Shown piece by piece: positions 1 through 8,401 of a DNA stretch of 64,000 nucleotides (positions within the stretch are counted from its first letter, which is position 1; every line of letters begins with the position of its first letter). Made by a program: the position numbers and the translations under genes. The stretch spans positions 124,001 through 188,000 of the forward strand of contig NZ_JANQBK010000014.1 of assembly GCF_025370105.1 (NCBI RefSeq), written 5' to 3'. Source of the DNA: Sphingomonas hylomeconis. GTDB lineage: Bacteria; Pseudomonadota; Alphaproteobacteria; Sphingomonadales; Sphingomonadaceae. Under the pieces are notes generated by a model. It made no database searches, was not told the DNA's origin, and saw nothing but the letters and a program-made list of their open reading frames with translations.

Positions 1-2920
1 CCAGCACGGCTTCGGTCGAGCTCGTCAGCTCGCGGAGCTCTGGTTCGTCGTAGATCCCCCGGTTGAAGGCAATGAGTCCTTCGAGGTCGCCTTCGGCGAG
101 TGCACGGATGTTGGTTGCCAGCCCACCCATATCCTTTGTCGGGAGGCCAGTCTCGCATGCCAGGAGGAGGATAACGGCCCAGTAGGGTGGCACCTCGCTG
201 CCTGCACCTAGATAGTCGCCCACGAGATGCTCGGGGATGGATACCCTAATTAGCCTGTAGATGTTGATCATCCGCTTCACCGCGCGCGGCGACCGAGCGG
301 CGACTGGATGCATGGCCTCTAGCAGACCAATCTCCTTGCCCGTCAGCATTAGCTGCCGGCGCATGCCGGCGTGGGGATCAGCCAAGGAGGGCCTCTTGGG
401 TTCGAGGCTCGGAAAAGCGCCCTGTGCGCCCCCGCCGACGTCCGGATTCTCACGCTCCTGCGTGGCGTCGGACGCATCGGCTGCCGCTTTGGTCTGCAGA
501 AGCGTGTGGAGATACTTCACGTACCCGGCTGACTCAGTCTCTCCCGGGGTCATCGTGCGCACCCAGAACGGGATCTGGAATATCTTCTCAAGATAGTCGG
601 CGGGATCGATGCTGAACTCCCCGTCCGACATCGCGCGGTGTTCCGTCGTGAGTGCCGAACGGAGCCACCGCACATCGACGGCCGCGACGACTACGAAGCA
701 TGGGAAGGCGAGCATGAGGTGGATCGCCTCGAGTATCTGCACCACCTGCCGCTCGCTGCAGCGGTCGAGGTCGTCGATGTAGATCACGATGCGCTGGATC
801 TCGCTAAGCTTATCCCCCGAGTTCATGCGCTCGAGGATGTGGTTCAGTTGCTCGAAGCACCGGCGCACGGTTCCAAGAGTCCCCAGCCGCCCACGAAGAG
901 AGGCGAGGTCTGCGGAGTCCTTGAGCAGGTATTTGAGCATCAGAGCGGGTGGGGGAGATCCGGCATCGCCGATGCCACTGTACTGCTTTACTATAGCTTC
1001 GCTGCGGTTGATCGAAGCCTCCGCCTCGCGCTTTGCATTCTCCCCGGCCCGGAGCTTTTTCTCCGCGTTCGTGAGCGATCCAACGTTGCGGTCACGCGCT
1101 TCCACGAACTTACGGCGGATCAGGGACGCGCCGCGCAGCATCGGCGCTGCGATAGAGAGCGTCAGGTAGGCGAACGGTGCGATCGCCAGCACGGTCGCTG
1201 ATACATATCCGAGCGGGGCCCCGACCAGGCCAGTGACGGTCGGCCAGTTGCGGACGAGAAGTATGACCATCAGGGCGACGGCAGCGACGACGGCGGCCAG
1301 GATTACAAAGGCGCGCCTGGCCACCTTAGACCGGACCCAGGTTCCCGCGAACAGAAGGAACTCGGCCATTGGCGTGCCCGCTTCGGCATACTTCTTCGCG
1401 AGCACGCCGCCGGAAGCTGCGTCCACGAGAAGGGCCTCGCGGACGGCGTCGATCGCGATCTTGTCCTTTTCGGCTTTCCCAGCTGGCTTATTGGCGTCTG
1501 CGCCGTCGCTGTCCTGTCCAACATCGTCGTCCCCGCCGGACTTCTTGGACGACTTCTTGTCGCCCATCATCTCCGCGAAGGCGTCGGTGACGGCCAGCAC
1601 GAGGCCGACGTGCTCCTTCTGCTTCGCCTCGCTGACAGCCAGCCTTGCTTCGGCGATTGCCCCTTCGCTCTCGTGCAGTTGCATTTTCGCAATCGTGAGC
1701 TCGCTGGCCTCGCGGCCAGTGAGCGCCGCGACTTCCGAGACGAGGCGCGTTCCGATGGCGGCAGAGGTCCTCTCGCTGCCGCCGGCTGCGATCTGGTCGA
1801 ATAGCTCGGCGGTGAGCGAGGCCCAGAGGTTCTCGCTGTCAGCGAAGCTCCAAGCGTTGAACTCGAGCTGCATCACACCGGAGACGCGTGCGAGCCCGGG
1901 CTCGGACTGTTCAATGCCCGACCTCTGACGCTCAGTTTGGACCTGGCGGGCGATTTCGCGCTTCAGCTCGGCAATCAGTGTGCTCTTGCCGGAGCCCCAG
2001 GCGCCGAAGATGCCGACGGCGAGCGGTGGAGCGGCCGCCTCCAGCATGATAACGTCCGCAAGCGCCTTAGCGTCCGCCGAGGTTCCGAAGACGTCGCCGC
2101 CGACGGCGACGCGGTCGCTTGAGTATCCCGCCCGGCGATCGCCTTGTACGATGGTCGTCGCTTCGATCCTGGCAATTTCGCCCAGCCAGGCCGGCTCGGC
2201 TCCTCGACGGTGGGCGACGTCGCGAAGAATTGAGAGCGTCGCGCGTCTGAGCGGCTCCAGAGTTCCCACTGGCAGCACGTCCTGAAGCGCAAGGTTGCCA
2301 AGGGTGCTCGACGCGACGCCCGCGATCAGGTGGCTGTAGTCGATCGACCCTTTACCGACCATCGTCCGGTCGCGCAGCTTTGCTGCTTCACCGAGCAGCT
2401 CGACCGCGTCCCACCGTATTCTGGCGCTCTCGCGATTTGGCACCTCCAACCGAAGCGCATCGAGGGCGACCTCTGGCGAGTAGATAGCGGCGTCCCGCAG
2501 GTGATCCGCGATATTCTTGAGTATGGTGCTTGGATTTGCATCCAACGGGATGCCGATCATGGCGGCGACTAAGTCCGACGCGGTGATCAGGGGCGCTTGC
2601 GGTTCGCGTCCGGCTGCGATCTTGGCGGCGAGATCTGCCACTCTGTGAACGTCGCGGCTAAGGTAGCGCTGGCCGCCGGGCCAACTCCAGCGCGTGAGCG
2701 CGACGAGCGTCGTCGAGGAGCCAATGACATCAAGAATCGGATCGCGCGTGTCGACGCCCGCCTTCACCGGCGAGGGCCTAGACTGGAGTCCAAGCCGATG
2801 CGCCTTGGCGATCACGGCGTTTCGCGAGATATCGCCGAGCTCCTCGGCGATCTGGCTAGCCGTCACCCCGGAAGCCCACAGTTTCCTAAGCGTCTCCTCC
2901 CGCTCTTCCGTCCACGCCAA
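1..2920 (-). CDS. KAP-family P-loop NTPase with N-terminal GcrA-like DNA-binding domain (partial, runs off left edge)
   Basis: The frame is open from 2935 to the left edge with no stop, at least 973 residues. I chose a TTG start at 2920 because a GGGGGG ribosome site lies 7 bases upstream. Residues 1-45 (AWTEEREETLRKLW, then SRNAVIAKAHRLGL) match the GcrA helix-turn-helix of alphaproteobacterial cell-cycle regulators. Residues 50-290 are a linker of unknown fold. The KAP domain follows: Walker A GAWGSGKST (Lys312), the family motif FNAWSF, a charged low-complexity stretch, two membrane helices at about 535-556 and 565-590, Walker B IDDLDRC (Asp715-716), DYLEKIFQIPFWV, and SPRAVKRMINIYRLI. KAP NTPases are membrane-associated and recur in mobile or defence contexts. 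The GcrA-like head suggests it binds DNA directly. The partner function is unknown, and the C-terminus lies outside the window. Confidence 0.9.
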   Translation of the reverse strand, partial: MAWTEEREETLRKLWASGVTASQIAEELGDISRNAVIAKAHRLGLQSRPSPVKAGVDTRDPILDVIGSSTTLVALTRWSWPGGQRYLSRDVHRVADLAAKIAAGREPQAPLITASDLVAAMIGIPLDANPSTILKNIADHLRDAAIYSPEVALDALRLEVPNRESARIRWDAVELLGEAAKLRDRTMVGKGSIDYSHLIAGVASSTLGNLALQDVLPVGTLEPLRRATLSILRDVAHRRGAEPAWLGEIARIEATTIVQGDRRAGYSSDRVAVGGDVFGTSADAKALADVIMLEAAAPPLAVGIFGAWGSGKSTLIAELKREIARQVQTERQRSGIEQSEPGLARVSGVMQLEFNAWSFADSENLWASLTAELFDQIAAGGSERTSAAIGTRLVSEVAALTGREASELTIAKMQLHESEGAIAEARLAVSEAKQKEHVGLVLAVTDAFAEMMGDKKSSKKSGGDDDVGQDSDGADANKPAGKAEKDKIAIDAVREALLVDAASGGVLAKKYAEAGTPMAEFLLFAGTWVRSKVARRAFVILAAVVAAVALMVILLVRNWPTVTGLVGAPLGYVSATVLAIAPFAYLTLSIAAPMLRGASLIRRKFVEARDRNVGSLTNAEKKLRAGENAKREAEASINRSEAIVKQYSGIGDAGSPPPALMLKYLLKDSADLASLRGRLGTLGTVRRCFEQLNHILERMNSGDKLSEIQRIVIYIDDLDRCSERQVVQILEAIHLMLAFPCFVVVAAVDVRWLRSALTTEHRAMSDGEFSIDPADYLEKIFQIPFWVRTMTPGETESAGYVKYLHTLLQTKAAADASDATQERENPDVGGGAQGAFPSLEPKRPSLADPHAGMRRQLMLTGKEIGLLEAMHPVAARSPRAVKRMINIYRLIRVSIPEHLVGDYLGAGSEVPPYWAVILLLACETGLPTKDMGGLATNIRALAEGDLEGLIAFNRGIYDEPELRELTSSTEAVL

Positions 2921-3138
2921 ATCTGCGCCCCCCTTTTAGGATCGCAGCTTCGCGGCCCCCACACCGCTCGTCTAGAGGCAAGCGCTTCAAAACTGGCAAA
3001 ATGATTCGACGCAGCGGTCCGGTCAGGTTCGTCCAAGGGCGCGAACATCATGTCGCGGGTCGCTCGTGCTTCTGCGAGTAGCGCTACCAGCTTGCGGAGA
3101 GCGCCCCCCAAGAGGGGATGAACGGTTGTAGCTGGAGA

Positions 3139-3198
3139 TGAACAAGCGTCCGGAGTCGGGAAGGCGAAGAGGGGCCATGAACGTCTGGATTTGGGTCG
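3139..3198 (+). repeat. 60-bp dispersed repeat, copy 1
   Basis: This copy starts TGAACAAGCG, has GAACG at offset 41 and ends TTTGGGTCG. It aligns without gaps to the copies at 27591, 31571, 42932 and 61165. It abuts the 3' end of the recombinase remnant and lies in the gap before the KAP gene. Confidence 0.7.
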
Positions 3199-3200
3199 TC

Positions 3201-3772
3201 TCAGACCTCGGTGCGTTCGGCTAACTCCAAAGCGTCTTCGACATCCACGCCGAGGTAGCGGACGGTACTTTCGATCTTCGCATGGCCGAGAAGGATTTGC
3301 ACTGCGTGTATATTGCCCGTCGCCTTGTAGATGATTGAGGCTTTGGTGCGTCGAAGGGAGTGAGTGCCGTAATCCTCGGCTTGGAGGCCGATGCCAACAA
3401 TCCACTCGCGAACGAGGCGGGCATACTGCCTCGTGCTCATGTGCCCCATATAGTTGTTACGGCTTGGGGAGACAAAAACGCTCAAGGTGCCGCCACGGCG
3501 TTCGAGCCAGGCGAACAAAGTTTTACGGGCAGGTTCGACGATCTCGAACTGCACGGGGCGTTTCGTCTTTTGCTGAACCACGATCGCGCGATCCCGAATG
3601 CGGCCACCGGCAACGATGTCCCCGATGCGAGCTCCTTGACATCGCAACCGCGCAGCTTGCTGTCGATCGCGAAGTCGAAGAGCGCTCGATCCCGCAGGCG
3701 CTGGTGCTGGTCGAGCCAGAAACGAATAGCCCAAACCTTTCGCGGTTTCAGTGCGCGCTTCGCGCCAAGCAC
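3201..3772 (-). pseudogene. Tyrosine recombinase (catalytic-domain-only type), frameshifted
   Basis: This is a short integrase of about 190 residues that carries only the catalytic domain. The 5' part reads in one frame (LKPRKVWAIRFWLDQ, then DSKLRGCDV) and the rest in another (RIGDIVAGG, TKRPVQFEI, HSLRRTKAS, ILLGHAKIE, VRYLGVDV). The switch is near 3640-3650. Family spacing between GCD and the IGD motif is restored by adding one base, so a single-base deletion is the simplest explanation. All catalytic residues are recognisable: Arg in KLRG, Lys in TKRP, HxxR, LLGH and the Tyr of RYLG. The N-terminal core-binding domain is absent, as in a group of short alphaproteobacterial integrases. It may be the decayed mobility gene of the patch that carries the KAP gene. 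A sequencing error could also explain the frameshift. Confidence 0.8.
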
Positions 3773-4029
3773 TCGGCCTGCATTCCAAGGGCGGAGTTCT
3801 TGGAAAGCTGGATCTAACGAGGAGTGTCACATCGCTTGTCTCCAAGGTGCAAAGTGAGCGCCGCAGGATACATCGGGAAGGTAAAGTGGCCGTTTGCATC
3901 TATGGTTGGCGAGAGGCCGGTATACGGACGGCCGAGAGCGAGAAGTCGAAAGCGGGCGGCGTGCGGCCGCCTTTGGCCGTCGTCGCCGCAACGTGATGGC
4001 CAGGATGGGCCGGATCTGCGGCAAGACAG

Positions 4030-4515
4030 TTATCCCGTTGCCAAGTGCGTGAGCTCGATCGGGGCGAATCCGTTCGGATCCACGCCAACGTCGAACTGTC
4101 GCAGCATCGGTTTAAGCCGTCCGTGGCTATGGCCATGCAGGTTGATCGCGCCGCGATGCTGGCCGTTCCACGACCGGAAGGGATAATGGCATAGGACAAG
4201 CTTGCGTCCCTCGATCTCGATTTCCGCATAGTCGGCCACACTCGCCCAGCCGACTGCGGCGAGAGTTTCGTCGGGATCGTTGTTGCCGCGGATCAGGTGT
4301 TTGTGCCCGTTGAGGTGTTCGAGCAGGCCCGGCACATCACCGGGACGGCGCGCTACATCGCCCAGGTGCCAAACCTCATCATCGCGACTGACCACTGCGT
4401 TCCATTTGGCGACCAAGGCCGCGTCCATCTCCGTAACGGTTGCGAACGGCCGACGCTGAATGTTGATCGTCCGATGGTCGCCGAAATGCGTGTCGGCAGT
4501 GAAGAAGATGCTCAT
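4030..4515 (-). CDS. Calcineurin-like metallophosphoesterase
   Basis: This is a 161-residue single-domain phosphoesterase. The two-metal signature is complete: ADTHFGD near the N-terminus, then HLGDVAR, the GNND motif, HYPF and HGHSHG. Its ATG overlaps the stop of the upstream radical SAM gene in an ATGA junction, so the two are translationally coupled. Small enzymes of this type hydrolyse phosphomonoesters or phosphodiesters, including cyclic nucleotides and nucleic acid ends, but the sequence does not fix the substrate. Pairing with a lyase-like radical SAM protein suggests a shared nucleic-acid or nucleotide role, which is inference only. Confidence 0.85.
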   Translation of the reverse strand: MSIFFTADTHFGDHRTINIQRRPFATVTEMDAALVAKWNAVVSRDDEVWHLGDVARRPGDVPGLLEHLNGHKHLIRGNNDPDETLAAVGWASVADYAEIEIEGRKLVLCHYPFRSWNGQHRGAINLHGHSHGRLKPMLRQFDVGVDPNGFAPIELTHLATG

Positions 4516-5591
4516 GTCCAGTAGAGTATCCGAGCCAGAGGCAGGACGTGCGCGATCCCGGCGGTGAACCAGCCGCGCAAGCGCTTCATCGTAGCCGTAT
4601 CGTAGACCTGCTTCTCGGTGCCGAACTTGGTCCGCTTGGTCGTCCGCTGCGCCTTGGTCATGTCGAGCGCGGAGCCGGGATACCAGCTGTCCAGCACCGC
4701 TTTGGAACCGCCGGTGAAGCGATGCGTGATGAGTTCGATCGTCAGGTCGGCCGTATCACCGAGCAGCGCCGCGGCATCGGCGAGGAGCATGCCATAGGCC
4801 TCCTCCCACCCATCGGCCGCGATGATCGGCGCGATGGTCAGGCCCACGGGGTAACCGGCGTCGGCCATGCGTCGCAGCGCGGCGAGCCGCTGCGCAACCG
4901 GCGCTGTGCCGCCTTCGAAACGGGCGTAGCTGGCGGGATTGATCGACGCGCGCATGCGAGTTTTGCCGCCATGGTCGAGCGCCAATAGCGGTGCGACGTC
5001 GGCGAACTTAGAGGTGAAGCGCAACTGCGTCGCCGTCTCCGAACGGCCGAACCAGTCGATCATGCGCGACAGCGAGCCGGTGACGTGCTCGAGCGCCAGT
5101 GGATCGGTATAGCACGATGCTTCGAACGTCGTGCCCTCGTGCGCCCGCGCCGCTGATCGCGAGGTGATCGTGCCTTCGTTCATATAGCGCGGCAGAACGC
5201 CGAGGATCTCGTCGAGGTTGGCGTAGACGCGGGTGATCGGCGGCCCCTTGAGCGACCCCGCCAGATAGCAGTAGCTGCAATGCGCCGGGCAACCCGCAGC
5301 GAGATCGACCCGCCAGTCGGCGCTCGGCGCGATCGGTTCGAGCCTCAGCTTGGACGGCGGCGCCACGACGATGGCGAGCGTCGCCTTTGCATCGGCATAG
5401 GCGGCGCGCGCATCGAGCGGTTGCTCCCATACGACGCGATCGTTGGCGAGTTCGATGACCGGCACACCGAGGCCCGCAGCGCGCGCGGCGATCGCGCGGC
5501 CATGCTCAAACGTCCGCGCGGAACGGGTGATCAGGATGCGGCGGGGAAGCCAGTTCGGGCGAAGGCGATCGGAAGAAAGCGGAAGCGTCAC
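4512..5591 (-). CDS. Radical SAM protein of the spore photoproduct lyase (SPL) family
   Basis: This 359-residue protein has a CX3CX2C cluster motif (CPAHCSYCY, about residue 115) typical of radical SAM enzymes that bind a [4Fe-4S] cluster and cleave S-adenosylmethionine. Other matches to the SPL family are the LTKF-like LRFTSKFADV, the RASINP strand and the C-terminal GTEKQVYD region. True SPL repairs the spore photoproduct thymine dimer in endospores. Sphingomonads do not sporulate, so this homologue may act on another DNA lesion or modified base. It is the first gene of a two-gene operon with the phosphoesterase, joined by a four-base overlap. The ATG at 5591 gives the expected N-terminus. 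Confidence 0.85.
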   Translation of the reverse strand: MTLPLSSDRLRPNWLPRRILITRSARTFEHGRAIAARAAGLGVPVIELANDRVVWEQPLDARAAYADAKATLAIVVAPPSKLRLEPIAPSADWRVDLAAGCPAHCSYCYLAGSLKGPPITRVYANLDEILGVLPRYMNEGTITSRSAARAHEGTTFEASCYTDPLALEHVTGSLSRMIDWFGRSETATQLRFTSKFADVAPLLALDHGGKTRMRASINPASYARFEGGTAPVAQRLAALRRMADAGYPVGLTIAPIIAADGWEEAYGMLLADAAALLGDTADLTIELITHRFTGGSKAVLDSWYPGSALDMTKAQRTTKRTKFGTEKQVYDTATMKRLRGWFTAGIAHVLPLARILYWT

Positions 5592-5962
5592 GGCCTGTTA
5601 ACGCACGATTGGCGGTGTCCGTTCATCACGCACGACAACGCGCGTTCTGGATGGTGCGCCGCCGCTACCCCGCGCCCATTGCCTCTCCGGCGTCGTCCGT
5701 TTGCATCATTTCGTCGAACCCCTCCACGAAATCGCTCACCGTATGGTATGACGGCGCCCACTGTGTCGGCGCGAGATCGCCGCCTTCCGTCCAAAACCTG
5801 TCGCCACCCCCACCTCAGCCGCCTTAGAGCTTACGGTAAGAACGAGATAAACGAATGGCCGGGGCTCGCGAGCGGCAAACCGCCCGACAATGATCAAAAT
5901 CGGTCGTACCGGCGAGAGGCGGTTGGCAGCCTAGGGCGGAACTGTTGTCGTGCTTCTGCCAG
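5592..5962. other. Intergenic region without a supported gene
   Basis: The open frames here are short, arginine-rich and overlap on both strands, as expected for GC-rich non-coding DNA. It should contain the promoter of the radical SAM operon near 5600-5650. I see no RNA gene or repeat. Confidence 0.5.
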
Positions 5963-6229
5963 TTAGATCTGCCTGATGCGATATGGCCCGGCGCGGGTCG
6001 CCAGCGCATCGCCCTTCCAGCTCAGGCGCACCACTCCTTCCGCCACCAGTTCGTCGACCGCAGCGTGAACGATCGGCATTAACGCTCGCCAATCCATTGC
6101 GTTTGTGTCCGCGTCCCGTTGGGCAGCCAGTGCGCGCGCTACTTCGCTAGGACAGATTGTCGCCCCGAGCGCGCGGCAGCCGAGCAGTGCCAGCGTTGCG
6201 TCGCGCGCACGCGGCTTGGCTACCTCCAT
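5963..6229 (-). CDS. DUF3253-type small protein
   Basis: This is an 88-residue protein from the ATG at 6229. The open frame extends further upstream, but that part lies inside the aldo/keto reductase gene on another frame and looks non-coding. The core LGATICPSEVAR, then DWRALMPIVHAAVDELVAEG and the C-terminal GPYRIRQI match small DUF3253 proteins, which resemble winged-helix domains (ATICPSEVAR forms a helix and VRLSWKGD a wing-like hairpin). It starts 25 bases after the reductase stop, so the two probably form one transcript. Function is unknown. Confidence 0.7.
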   Translation of the reverse strand: MEVAKPRARDATLALLGCRALGATICPSEVARALAAQRDADTNAMDWRALMPIVHAAVDELVAEGVVRLSWKGDALATRAGPYRIRQI

Positions 6230-6254
6230 CCGCAATATCTCTCTTGCCGACAGT

Positions 6255-7085
6255 TCATAGTATTTCGAGTGGGTGGCGGCGGGTTGGTCGCGGAAAAGCG
6301 GTATCAAGCGCCGCGAAATCTGCGTCGGATAGAATGAGGTCGGCAGCGGCGCGGTTTTCGTACACATGCGCCACCGTGCCCGCCTTGGGGATCGCGATGA
6401 CGTTATCTCTGCGCATGGACCAGGCAAGCGCAACCTGTGCCGGCGTGGCGCCGATCGTATTGGCTACCTTCGCGAGCGTTGGATTGATGACCAGCCGCCC
6501 CTGTTCGACTGGGCTGTAAGCCATCGCTGGCATGGCATGATCGCTCAACCAATCGAGCAAGTCGTGCTCGGGGCCTCGGCGCGTGAGATTGTAGAGGATC
6601 TGGTTGGTCGTACAGCGCCTGCCGCCCGCAGCGAGCAACTCGATCATGTCATCTGTGTCGAGATTGCTGACGCCCCAGTTACGGATCTTGCCCGCCGACT
6701 TTAGCGCTTCCATCGCTTCTACCGTCTCGCCCAGCGGTACTGATCCGCGCCAGTGCAGGAGATACAGGTCGAGGCGGTCAGTGCCGAGCCTCTTCAGGCT
6801 GGCTTCACAAGCAGTGGCGAGGCGTCCGTAAGATGCATTCTGGGGATAGGCCTTGCTCACCAGGAACAGTTCGTTGCGTACATCGCCGAGGGCCTCGGCG
6901 ATCAATGTTTCGGCAGCTCCCTCGCCATACATTTCTGCCGTGTCGATCAGTGTCATGCCCTGCTCGACACCGGCGCGCAGAGCTGCGATCTCAGCCGCCC
7001 TACAGTCGCGCCGCTCACCCATCATCCACGTGCCTTGCCCGAGGGCTGGTACCATCTCGCCATGAGGCAGGGTCACGGTTTTCAT
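6255..7085 (-). CDS. Aldo/keto reductase
   Basis: This is a 276-residue (alpha/beta)8-barrel NADPH-dependent oxidoreductase that reduces aldehydes or ketones. The catalytic tetrad is visible: Asp and Tyr in LIDTAEMYG, Lys in LFLVSKAYP and His in LYLLHWRG. The cofactor-binding end is SMRRDNVIAIPKAG. Length is typical of the short bacterial AKR proteins that lack the long C-terminal loop. The substrate cannot be inferred. The downstream neighbour is the DUF3253 gene. The gene upstream on this strand (CoA-transferase) ends 158 bases before this start and appears to be a separate unit. Confidence 0.9.
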   Translation of the reverse strand: MKTVTLPHGEMVPALGQGTWMMGERRDCRAAEIAALRAGVEQGMTLIDTAEMYGEGAAETLIAEALGDVRNELFLVSKAYPQNASYGRLATACEASLKRLGTDRLDLYLLHWRGSVPLGETVEAMEALKSAGKIRNWGVSNLDTDDMIELLAAGGRRCTTNQILYNLTRRGPEHDLLDWLSDHAMPAMAYSPVEQGRLVINPTLAKVANTIGATPAQVALAWSMRRDNVIAIPKAGTVAHVYENRAAADLILSDADFAALDTAFPRPTRRHPLEIL

Positions 7086-7243
7086 TATTGATCTCGCGAA
7101 CGGAAGTTGATCGCTGTTTCAACTCCGGACGAATGGTTACGGTGCATCGATGCATGCAAAAAAAATCGGCGTGGTTCTTGGCGCGGCTGACCGGAATTAC
7201 CCGTCGCGAGCAACGACCGCCCAAACGACGTGCACAATGCGTC

Positions 7244-8401
7244 CTACTGTACGTCCGGTTTCAGCGCCGCCCCGTCCTCGTCGAGCAAAGGCGCGGCGAA
7301 CGGGTCGGGGCCGGGCGTGCGCGAGAATTTGATGGGCCGCGTGACACCATGATAACTACCGAGCGTCCGGTGAGGGATTGCGGCCATTAAGTGTTCAGCG
7401 GCGACTTGCGGATGCTCGAACATATCTTCGACCGCGCGCGCGACCGAACAGGGGACGGCGTCCGCGAGCAGCGCCTCCCATTGCTCAGCCGAACGGGTCA
7501 GCAAGACCGTGCGCAGCGCGGGAACCAGTTCCTTGGCATGCGCGGCGCGCTTTTTGACTGTGTCGTAGCGTGGATCGTTCGCAAGGTCGGCCAGGCCTGT
7601 GCGCTCGCACAACGCGCGCCAAAAATGCGCGGTGTTTGCGGAGAGATACAGCCAGCCGTCCGCGGTCGGATGCAACCCGGTGATCCCGCCCGAGCGCATG
7701 TCGCGCGCAATATCGTGGCGTTCGTTCTCGCCCTGAACCATCCGAGCCGATTGCATCGCCATCGCGCTCCGGAGCAGCGACACGCCCACATATTGCCCGA
7801 CGCCGCTGCGCTCGCGTTCGTAGAGCGCGGACGCGACGCCGCCCGCGACCAAAGAGGCGGCGTAGTAATCGACCGGCGACCCGTAGATAAGTTCGGGCGG
7901 CCCGTCGGCAGGACCCTGCAGCCGGGTCATCCCGGTCATCGCCTGCAGCACCTGATCATAGCCGGCCTTGCTCGCCATCGGTCCGCTCTCACCATAGCCG
8001 GTGACCGCGCAATAGATCAGCCGCGGATTGAGCGCCGCGAGCGTCGCATGGTCGATCCGGAGCCGTTCCGGCACGCCTGGGCGAAAATTGTGCACGAGTA
8101 CGTCGGCCTCGGTGACCAGGTTGAGCAGAACGGCATGATCGGCATCCTGCTTCAGATTGAGCACGACGCCACGTTTCGACCGATTGACGCCGAGAAATGC
8201 GCGGTTCTCGCCTTCCAGCGTGGACGGATATTGGCGCAGATTGTCGCCGGCGGGGGGCTCGACCTTGATCACGTCGGCACCCTGATCGGCGAGGATCGTG
8301 CAGCCGTACGGGCCGGCGATATAGGCGCTGAGATCGAGCACCTTGATACCCGTCAGGGGGCCGGCCGGGCCGGTGCGCTTTGGGCTGCGAAAAACGGTCA
8401 T
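7244..8401 (-). CDS. Class III (CaiB/BaiF) CoA-transferase
   Basis: This 385-residue protein moves CoA from an acyl-CoA donor to a carboxylic acid. It has the family N-terminus GIKVLDLSAYIAGPY, ADQGADVIKVEPP, the LNLK strand, DVLVHNFRPG, and the motif AGYDQVLQAMTG, where Asp149 is the expected covalent carboxylate. It is the last gene of the leftward operon. Its ATG overlaps the stop of the GH127-type gene by four bases, so a CoA-transferase is translationally coupled to a glycosidase. With the CitE-like lyase across the divergent promoter, the operon can both activate and cleave an organic acid. The acid itself is unknown. Confidence 0.88.
   Translation of the reverse strand: MTVFRSPKRTGPAGPLTGIKVLDLSAYIAGPYGCTILADQGADVIKVEPPAGDNLRQYPSTLEGENRAFLGVNRSKRGVVLNLKQDADHAVLLNLVTEADVLVHNFRPGVPERLRIDHATLAALNPRLIYCAVTGYGESGPMASKAGYDQVLQAMTGMTRLQGPADGPPELIYGSPVDYYAASLVAGGVASALYERERSGVGQYVGVSLLRSAMAMQSARMVQGENERHDIARDMRSGGITGLHPTADGWLYLSANTAHFWRALCERTGLADLANDPRYDTVKKRAAHAKELVPALRTVLLTRSAEQWEALLADAVPCSVARAVEDMFEHPQVAAEHLMAAIPHRTLGSYHGVTRPIKFSRTPGPDPFAAPLLDEDGAALKPDVQ

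Noticed and set aside
638..1201. Plus-strand frames over the KAP gene
   Set aside because: They are shadows of the uninterrupted minus-strand KAP frame, which carries Walker B here.
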